In this document: piece after piece, positions 5,773 through 11,918 of the stretch
Position numbering within the stretch: position 1 is the stretch's first letter
Layout: every line of letters starts with the position of its first letter
Origin: JBBRUG01 sp038247995
Lineage (GTDB): Bacteria > Chloroflexota > Chloroflexia > Chloroflexales > Chloroflexaceae
Length of the DNA stretch: 21,111 nucleotides
Direction: 5' to 3'
Assembly (NCBI GenBank): GCA_038247995.1
Contig: JBBRUG010000062.1
Coordinates: 1-21,111, forward strand
Translations under genes and position numbers: made by a program
The notes under the pieces: model-generated
Told to the model about the DNA's origin: nothing
Databases searched by the model: none
Seen by the model: the letters and a program-made list of their open reading frames with translations, nothing else

Positions 5773-7419
5773 CTACAGATGGAATGTGGTTGCGATCCGA
5801 CCGAACTGGATCTTTGCGCCGTCGTGCAGCGGCAGCGGGGTATTCGGCTCAGCGCGGACGCCATCAACTCGCGTATAGTTGGTGCTGTTGAGATCCACCA
5901 GCGCCCACTGGTCGCCGACATGGGTAATCCGCGCGTGCTGGCGGCTCACACCGCCCTGCTCACCGCCGTGCGGCGTCAGATCCACCTCAGGGAAGATATT
6001 GCTCACCGGATCTTCCCGCCCAACAATGATCTCGGCCTTGTCGGTCGGCAGCAGGATGATCTGGCCGTCGGTCGTTACCAGGCGCGGGCCGGTCGAAACC
6101 GGGGCGGCCGGCACAGCAGGGGGCGTCACAGCGGGCGCTTCAGGTGTCGCCACAGGCGCGGGTGCTGCCGGCGCCTCAGCCGACATAGGCGCAGGTGCCG
6201 CCGGTGTCGCGCCGCCGTGGAACGCCGCCAGATCGGCTTCGGCCTGGGCCTGGGCACGCTGCGCCTCTTCCAGGCCTGCAGTTAGGAAGGCCGGGATGCT
6301 GCCCGCCGGATAGCGTGCCGCCATCTGTTCGTATTGCGCCACCGTGTCGCGGTGCGCTGCCGCCATCTGTTCCAAGCGGGCGACTTCCGCCGGATCGGGG
6401 CCAGCCGGCACCGCATTAAACGCGGCAAGATCGGCCTCAGCCTGCGCCAGGGCGCGCTTGGCATCTTCCAGGCCGGCCGCAATAAAGACCGGTGGACTAT
6501 CGGTGGGGTAACGCGCCGCCATCTGCTCGTACTGCGTTACCGTGTCGCGATGCGCCGCAACCAGATCTTCCAGGCGCTGCCGCTCCGCCGAATTGCCCGC
6601 ATCCACGGGAGATGCCTCAGCCGGTTCCGGCGCGGTCTCCGTTGCCACCGGGGTAATGTCGGGCGCGGCCGCTACAGGAACGGGTGTAGCCTCCACCGGC
6701 ACGGGCGCGGCCTCCGCTTCTACCGACACCGTGGGCGCTGCGACTTCTACCGGTGTCTCCGCGACCGGCGCAGCGGGCGCTGCGGCTTCCACCGCCACTG
6801 GCGTCGGCACGGCCTCCGCTGCCACCGGAACGGGTGCAGCCTCCACCGGGGCCGCTTCTACCGGCGCCGCTTCTACCGGCGCCGTGGGCGCCTCGGCTTC
6901 TACCGGTGTCTCCGCGACCGGTGCAGCGGGCGCTGCGGCTTCCGATGCGGCTGGAACGGCATCCGCAATCATTGTGGCATCGTCGGGGGCAACGGATGGT
7001 GTTGCGAGCAGCGTGGCATCATTCGGCGAAACGACAGGCTGCGGATGCGGGGTAAGCAAGTCGGCGCCACAGTTATCGCAGAAGCGCTCACCAGGAATCG
7101 TCTGCGTACCGCACACTGGGCAGTTGGCCCCCGCAGTCGTTGAGCCAGCCGGAGTCGTCGCCGTCTCGACGACCGCTGTCGGCGCATCGGTGCTAAGTAC
7201 TGGAACCGGTACTATAGCCAGCGCCGTCAGATCAGCGCCACAGTTGTCGCAGAATGCTTCGCCGGGCAGCACCGGATCACCGCAACTCGGACAGTTCCCT
7301 GTTGTCGAAGCGGGGGCTGACGCAGCAACGGGCGCGGGTGCTTCCAGACGCGTACCACATTGATCGCAGAAGCGGTTGGCCGGATCGTTTTGGGCGCCAC
7401 AAGTCGGGCATGTAGTCAT
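5773..7419 (-). CDS. Triple zinc ribbon-FHA domain protein (cytosolic phosphothreonine-binding scaffold)
   Basis: The 548-aa product starts with three zinc ribbons: Cys 4/7/18/21, 43/46/57/60 and 100/103/114/117. A long Ala/Pro/Glu/Val-rich linker follows (about 130-275). Next are two near-identical helical repeats of about 53 residues (281-334 and 347-400; shared text AAHRDTV.QYEQMAARYP and AEADLAAF), then a second Ala/Pro linker. A C-terminal FHA domain (about 450-548) keeps the phosphothreonine-binding residues Arg468 (VGRED), Ser492/His495 (SRQHA) and Asn514 (STNYT). There is no signal peptide or membrane segment. AAGGAG lies 9 nt before the ATG. It is last in a four-gene operon after two PP2C phosphatases and a vWA protein. 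It probably gathers phosphorylated partners; Thr136 and Thr149, in DAT motifs of the linker, are possible phosphorylation sites (inference). Confidence 0.88.
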   Translation of the reverse strand: MTTCPTCGAQNDPANRFCDQCGTRLEAPAPVAASAPASTTGNCPSCGDPVLPGEAFCDNCGADLTALAIVPVPVLSTDAPTAVVETATTPAGSTTAGANCPVCGTQTIPGERFCDNCGADLLTPHPQPVVSPNDATLLATPSVAPDDATMIADAVPAASEAAAPAAPVAETPVEAEAPTAPVEAAPVEAAPVEAAPVPVAAEAVPTPVAVEAAAPAAPVAETPVEVAAPTVSVEAEAAPVPVEATPVPVAAAPDITPVATETAPEPAEASPVDAGNSAERQRLEDLVAAHRDTVTQYEQMAARYPTDSPPVFIAAGLEDAKRALAQAEADLAAFNAVPAGPDPAEVARLEQMAAAHRDTVAQYEQMAARYPAGSIPAFLTAGLEEAQRAQAQAEADLAAFHGGATPAAPAPMSAEAPAAPAPVATPEAPAVTPPAVPAAPVSTGPRLVTTDGQIILLPTDKAEIIVGREDPVSNIFPEVDLTPHGGEQGGVSRQHARITHVGDQWALVDLNSTNYTRVDGVRAEPNTPLPLHDGAKIQFGRIATTFHL

Positions 7420-7451
7420 TGAGCATCACTCCTTATCGCAAAAGGCTCGGG

Positions 7452-8696
7452 CTATTCTTCCAACTTCTGAGTTAACCGGCGGGTTGCGTAGCGCAATTCT
7501 TTCTGGCTCTCAGCACTAAGTTGCGCGCCCTGCTCCAACTGATCAGCTTGCTGCTGGGTTTTCTCGGCCAATTCAAGTTCGCCCAAGTCGAGCAACCGCG
7601 TCGCCGCAGCGCGCAACTTCTGCGTCGCCCCACTCGTATTGCCCAACTCGGCTTCGGCGAGCGCCCGCGTTTGCAGTTTGAACGCCGTCACTTTCTCCAC
7701 GATATTCATGACCCGCGGATCGTAGGCTGCCGCATCGGGTTCAGCTGTGAAGTCGAGCAGGACGTCTTGTTTGATCACATGCTCATTCTCAAAACCCACC
7801 GGCACCAGATGCAATTCAGCCTGTGCAATGCGGAAATTGCCCGCTGCGCGCGTCGGCAACATCAAGTCGAGCAGAATGCTGCTCGTCTGGCCGTACACCA
7901 GATCGCCCAAGCGAACCGCAACTTCATTGGCGCCGATCGGCTGATACCCCAGATTGGAAATTGTCGGGGTAACCCGATGCACGGCGCGGGGCGTCACTTC
8001 ACGCACAAGCCGCAGCAATAAGCGGGCCTCTTTCGCCGCCGTACCCTGCGCATTCTGCACGGCGCGCTGGAACGAGGTGTCGATTTGCGTCGGATCGGCG
8101 ATGTAGTCTGAACTGCCCTCAGTGAATTCAGCCAGATCGTCGAGCAGTTGTTCGTTCCACTCGGCGCCCAGGCCCAGCGCCGTAATGCGTACCCCGGCCT
8201 GGCCCAGGCTGCGGGCAATCACTCGGCACGTCTCTTCGTCGCCCCAGGTCTGCCCATCAGTCAGAACGAGCATATGGCTGAGCCGATCCGCGCCGGCATG
8301 CTTTTGCAGTTCAGTCTGCCCAGCCTGCATGCCAAGCGACATCGCCGTCCCACCCGATTCGGTGATCGTATCGATTGCGGCAAGCAGCGCGCTCTTGTCG
8401 ACGGCCGGCGTGGCCGGCACAAGGGTTTGCACTGTATCGTCAAAAATCACGATCGACACCACATCGGTTGGCGTGAGTGTTTCGATCACGCGCCGGGTGG
8501 CCGCCTTCATTGCATCGAGTTTGGCGCCCTGCATCGACCCCGAGCGATCCAGCACCAGGCAGAAGTTAAGCGGCACTACCACCGTCGGCGGCGCGGTCGG
8601 CGTCGCCTCGACAAGCAAATACGCTACCTGCGGCGTGCCGGATACCGGAACCGGGCGGCGCCCCCAGGAACATGTGAGTGTTACGACATCGGGCAT
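7452..8696 (-). CDS. von Willebrand factor type A (vWA) domain protein
   Basis: The 414-aa protein has a vWA domain at about 40-225 with a complete metal-ion-dependent adhesion site: DRSGSM (Asp50, Ser52, Ser54), Thr117 in SGGTAM, and Asp147 in LTDGQ. After it come a beta-rich region (about 230-330) and a C-terminal helical region (335-414) rich in Ala, Glu and Leu. No signal peptide or membrane anchor is seen, so it is likely cytosolic. vWA domains of this kind mediate metal-dependent protein contacts. Vicinity to PP2C phosphatases recalls the TerY-P type vWA-PP2C-kinase groupings, but this protein is longer than TerY and no kinase is adjacent. It starts at the ATG at 8696 with GAGG 6 nt upstream. 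It lies 30 nt after the upstream phosphatase gene and 32 nt before the FHA gene, consistent with one transcript. Confidence 0.92.
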   Translation of the reverse strand: MPDVVTLTCSWGRRPVPVSGTPQVAYLLVEATPTAPPTVVVPLNFCLVLDRSGSMQGAKLDAMKAATRRVIETLTPTDVVSIVIFDDTVQTLVPATPAVDKSALLAAIDTITESGGTAMSLGMQAGQTELQKHAGADRLSHMLVLTDGQTWGDEETCRVIARSLGQAGVRITALGLGAEWNEQLLDDLAEFTEGSSDYIADPTQIDTSFQRAVQNAQGTAAKEARLLLRLVREVTPRAVHRVTPTISNLGYQPIGANEVAVRLGDLVYGQTSSILLDLMLPTRAAGNFRIAQAELHLVPVGFENEHVIKQDVLLDFTAEPDAAAYDPRVMNIVEKVTAFKLQTRALAEAELGNTSGATQKLRAAATRLLDLGELELAEKTQQQADQLEQGAQLSAESQKELRYATRRLTQKLEE

Positions 8697-8726
8697 AGGA
8701 ACCTCATTTGTATCTTAAACCACCGC

Positions 8727-10490
8727 TCAGGCTTCACTAAACCGAACGAGCACCGCACAGATATTGTCTTCGCCGCCGGCCTGGTTCGCTGCGGCCACGA
8801 GGGCGTTGCAGATCGTATTTGGGTCGTCGGAACGGGACAGAAGGCGCTCCATCTCAGGATCACGGGTCATCTCCCACTGGCCGTCCGAGCAGAGCAGCAA
8901 CGCATCACCGGGGCGTACGCGCTCGACGAACACATCCACTTCCACCTCTTCCCGATCGCCCAGCGAACGCAGCACCGCATTGCGTTGCGGATGGCTGTAA
9001 ATATCGTCTTCGCTGATCTGGCCAAGTTCAACCAGGCGCATCACCAGCGAGTGGTCCTTGCTCACCCGGCGCAGTTTGCCGTCCCGATACAGATACGTAC
9101 GACTGTCGCCGACGTTTCCAATGATCGCTCGATCACCCACAACCAGCGCCATTGTCAGCGTTGCGCCCATATCATTGCCCTGGGCGTGGCCCTCGCGCAC
9201 AATCGCCATATTCGCCTGCAACATGGCGCGCAATACAACATCACGCGCCGCAGCGTCATCGAAGGTACTATCGATCGCCATCGCCTGAGTGAGATATTCA
9301 CCGAGCAGCAGTTCCGCCGCCCCGCGCACAGCCAGGCCGCTCGCCAGTTCGCCTGCGGCGTGGCCGCCCATGCCATCAGAGACAATATAAACGCCCCAGC
9401 GCTGGGCCTGGCTGTCATTATCCAGGCCCAGGCTGAGTGTCAGATAGCTATCCTCGTTATGGTCGCGTACGATACCGACATCGGTTGCGGCTCCCACCAC
9501 CTGGATCAACGGCAGCGGATGCGTACGCTCGGCAAGCAACGCCGCTAGGCGCTCGCCGAGTTCGGCGGCTGTCGTAAGCGTACCGGTGCGCACCTGGCGC
9601 AACAGGCTGCTCAGGCTGGCCTCGCCGGCATCGACCGCTTCCGCCGCTTCGTCTTCGCTGAGACGTTGGGTTGTGCGTGGCGTAGCAGTGAGTTGTTCGA
9701 GCAATTCAGCGAGCGCATGCAGATCGGCCTCGGTAGCCTCAACTGCTGCTTCGGCAGTGAAGCGGCGCATGTTCGGCGCATCGCGCAGACGTGACACACC
9801 ACCCGCCAGCGCTTCAAGATGCGCCGGAGTGAGTGCGCCAAGCGCGATCAACTGGTTGTGCAACACTTCGAGCAGCTTTACCAGGCTAGCGCCGACCATC
9901 AAGGCCGTCGTCTCGTCGAGCGGCGTAGCGATAGCCGGCCGCCCATTGTCATGCACGATCGCCAGCACAAAACCCGCAGCTTCAACGCGCTCCCAGAGCG
10001 GCGGCAATACATCAATTGCGGCCGGATCGGTCACTTCGGCAGCCAGGCCAACACCCGTCGGCGCATCAACTGAGGCGAGGAACCCGGCATACTCGCGTTG
10101 CTCCAGCGCTGCACCACAGTCGATACAGAACGCCTCACCGGCCTCATTCGCCGTCGAGCCACAAGCCCAGCAGCGCTGCCACGGCGCGGTGTCGCGCACA
10201 ACAACCGGGCCGGGGGCGAGTTCCGGCGCCGGGTCGGCTTCGGCATTGGACACAAATTCAAAGCGATCGGCGAAACGCAGCGGGCTATCGGGCGTAGGCT
10301 GATCCATAGATTCCTCCTCAACGGTGGATGCAGGCGAGGTCGGGTTAGGTAGTTCGGCTTCTGCAAGCCTTGCAGCAAGCCAGCGCTGGTGGGCTTCCGC
10401 CGAACGATCCAGCCCTAGCGGCGCCGAGCAGTAACGACAGTAGCGTGCGTGCGTACGGTTCGCTTTGCCGCACGCCGTGCAGATCGACAT
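8727..10490 (-). CDS. Zinc ribbon-kinase-like region-PP2C Ser/Thr phosphatase
   Basis: The 587-aa product begins with a zinc ribbon (Cys 4/7/18/21); a second ribbon has Cys 107/110/122/125. The C-terminal PP2C domain (about 330-587) has all metal-binding motifs: VRDHNEDSY (Asp347), SDGMGGHAAGE (Asp372), GATLTMAL, GNVGDSRTYLY, LCSDGQWE (Asp536) and GGEDN (Asp575). It should remove phosphate from Ser/Thr in a Mn/Mg-dependent way. Residues about 150-325 resemble a degraded kinase C-lobe: LLEVLH near 206-211, a VSRLRDAP segment where the DFG region would be, DLHALAELLEQL like the usual YALG.LLYELL helix, and an end like kinase termini (LTTAAELGERLAALL). No catalytic Lys, HRD or DFG is present. 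It starts 13 nt after the upstream phosphatase gene stops, with GGGAG 7 nt before the ATG. Confidence 0.93.
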   Translation of the reverse strand: MSICTACGKANRTHARYCRYCSAPLGLDRSAEAHQRWLAARLAEAELPNPTSPASTVEEESMDQPTPDSPLRFADRFEFVSNAEADPAPELAPGPVVVRDTAPWQRCWACGSTANEAGEAFCIDCGAALEQREYAGFLASVDAPTGVGLAAEVTDPAAIDVLPPLWERVEAAGFVLAIVHDNGRPAIATPLDETTALMVGASLVKLLEVLHNQLIALGALTPAHLEALAGGVSRLRDAPNMRRFTAEAAVEATEADLHALAELLEQLTATPRTTQRLSEDEAAEAVDAGEASLSSLLRQVRTGTLTTAAELGERLAALLAERTHPLPLIQVVGAATDVGIVRDHNEDSYLTLSLGLDNDSQAQRWGVYIVSDGMGGHAAGELASGLAVRGAAELLLGEYLTQAMAIDSTFDDAAARDVVLRAMLQANMAIVREGHAQGNDMGATLTMALVVGDRAIIGNVGDSRTYLYRDGKLRRVSKDHSLVMRLVELGQISEDDIYSHPQRNAVLRSLGDREEVEVDVFVERVRPGDALLLCSDGQWEMTRDPEMERLLSRSDDPNTICNALVAAANQAGGEDNICAVLVRFSEA

Positions 10491-10503
10491 TCCAGACTCC
10501 CGG

Positions 10504-11760
10504 CTACGCCCTGGCGCGGGCGATCAGCACGCTAATATTGTCTTTCCCGCCGCGTTCATTGGCAAGCGCAACAAGCCGTTCGGCAGCCCGATCTTCGTCC
10601 GGCTCGGCAAGCACAATCGCCGCAAGTTCAGCATCTTCAACGTGGTTGTTCAGCCCGTCGGAGCAGAGCACCAGCACATCACCGGCGGCCAGCGCGTGGC
10701 TCACCGCATCGACTTCTACCGTTGGGTCGGTGCCGAGCGAGCGGTAGATCATATTGCGTTGCGGATGCACACGGGCTTCATCGGGGGTAAGCTGGCCAAT
10801 ATCGACAAGGCGCGCCACCAGGCTATGGTCGGTGGTAAGCTGGCTCCAGGTGCTGCCGTCGCTGGACACTCCGGCGGTGTTGATCAGGTAAGCCCGCGAG
10901 TCGCCGACGTGAGCGAGATGCACGCGCCGGTCGGTCACCACGGCTACGGTCAGCGTCGTGCCCATCCCGCGCACACCGACATCACGCGCAGCCGAAAATA
11001 CTTCCTGGTTGGCATCGGCGGCCACCTGGCGGAGCAGTGCATGCCACTGCTCATCGTCTTTGGGCACGCCGATTTCCAGCGCGAGACGCAACTTCTGCTT
11101 CACGGTGGCAACCGCCAACTGCGAGGCCTGGTCGCCGGCGGCATGGCCGCCCATACCGTCGGCCACGATCAGCAGCGTGCCGATCGGCCCGTCGGCGTTG
11201 GAATAGGCGCCGGTGTAGATGGTATCTTCATTCACATTGCGCGTCATCCCAATATCGGTGCGCGCTGCGAGATCGAGGCTGAGGGGCGGAGGCACGTGGG
11301 CAGCTTCCTTCGCTCCAGGGCGTAATGGGTTGCCGCAGGCGATGCAATACTTCGCGCCGGTACGATTACCGCGCCCGCACAAGGCACATGGCGCCGCATA
11401 GCCGCGCTTGGCCGGCGGGCGCCGGGTGATCCGCACCGTCTCACGGCCCTGTGCTACCTGATCGGCCAGGCTCTCTAAGATCCGCGACAGCTCCTTGATT
11501 GCGGCTGCCGCCTCGACCCGCGCCACGCCTTCGGCCTGATCAAGCTGTTTGCGCCAGTGGGCCACGCCCGTCTCCACCAGCATCAGCAGATCCGGCAGAC
11601 TCACTGTATCGTCGGCGACACGCAGCCGCCGTACCCCACGCAACAACACTTCATCGCTGGGTTCGTCGGGGACACCCGCGCCACACCGGGTGCAATAGCG
11701 CGAACGCAATGCCAGTGGCGCACCACATGCTGAACAGACCCGCGAACGCTCGTCGGTCAC
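10504..11760 (-). CDS. PP2C Ser/Thr phosphatase with two zinc ribbons
   Basis: The 418-aa protein has an N-terminal zinc ribbon (Cys 9/12/23/26), a helical segment (about 37-105), a second ribbon (Cys 125/128/139/142) and a PP2C catalytic domain (about 160-418). Metal and phosphate motifs are intact: TRNVNEDTIY (Asp179), ADGMGGHAAGD (Asp201), GTTLTVAV, HVGDSRAYL, LCSDGLNNH and GGKDNISV. It is a cytosolic Ser/Thr phosphatase. Its second ribbon (NRTGAKYC) closely matches the first ribbon of the next protein (NRTHARYC), pointing to shared ancestry or a shared partner. The start is a GTG at 11760 with GAGGT about 6 nt upstream. It is the first gene of the four-gene minus-strand operon, about 120 nt downstream of a TGC-TATAAT promoter. 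Confidence 0.94.
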   Translation of the reverse strand: MTDERSRVCSACGAPLALRSRYCTRCGAGVPDEPSDEVLLRGVRRLRVADDTVSLPDLLMLVETGVAHWRKQLDQAEGVARVEAAAAIKELSRILESLADQVAQGRETVRITRRPPAKRGYAAPCALCGRGNRTGAKYCIACGNPLRPGAKEAAHVPPPLSLDLAARTDIGMTRNVNEDTIYTGAYSNADGPIGTLLIVADGMGGHAAGDQASQLAVATVKQKLRLALEIGVPKDDEQWHALLRQVAADANQEVFSAARDVGVRGMGTTLTVAVVTDRRVHLAHVGDSRAYLINTAGVSSDGSTWSQLTTDHSLVARLVDIGQLTPDEARVHPQRNMIYRSLGTDPTVEVDAVSHALAAGDVLVLCSDGLNNHVEDAELAAIVLAEPDEDRAAERLVALANERGGKDNISVLIARARA

Positions 11761-11832
11761 GCCTGTACCTCGATCCTACTGCGACAACCTGGAGCTACGA
11801 CGATGGAAACGGCGCGAAGGATGCACCGATGG

Positions 11833-11861
11833 TTGCAAAGTGCGGTGAACTATGCTATCAA
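11833..11861 (+). promoter_or_regulatory. Candidate promoter for the FHA-ABC transporter gene
   Basis: TTGCAA (11833-11838) and TATCAA (11856-11861) are 17 bp apart, and TGC stands directly before the -10, as in an extended -10 promoter. The start would be near 11868, about 45 nt before the GTG. The sequence CTATGCTAT (11850-11858) around the -10 is exactly repeated in inverse at 11891-11899, within the minus-strand promoter. Confidence 0.45.
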
Positions 11862-11887
11862 ACAGAGGTAGCGTCGGGGCCGTCCCG

Positions 11888-11918
11888 ATTATAGCATAGG
11901 AGCCCCCCGGCGTGTCCA
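11888..11918 (-). promoter_or_regulatory. Candidate promoter for the PP2C-PP2C-vWA-FHA operon
   Basis: On the minus strand TGC-TATAAT (11896-11888) is a consensus extended -10. A TGGACA-like -35 lies at 11918-11913, 19 bp away; this spacing is long, so the extended -10 probably carries the promoter. The start would be near 11881. Because the plus-strand promoter lies at 11833-11861, the two face each other and their transcripts would overlap by about 13 nt. Confidence 0.55.

Noticed and set aside
6334..7363. Long plus-strand frames rich in Ser/Thr/Ala or Arg/Gly opposite the FHA scaffold linker
   Set aside because: They arise from the repetitive Ala/Pro/Glu codons on the other strand; no start signal and no fold.
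8148..9548. A 466-codon plus-strand open frame opposite the vWA and PP2C genes
   Set aside because: It is antisense to two clear genes with complete motifs, crosses their boundary, and its product is His/Arg/Gln-rich without any domain; long antisense frames are expected in GC-rich DNA.
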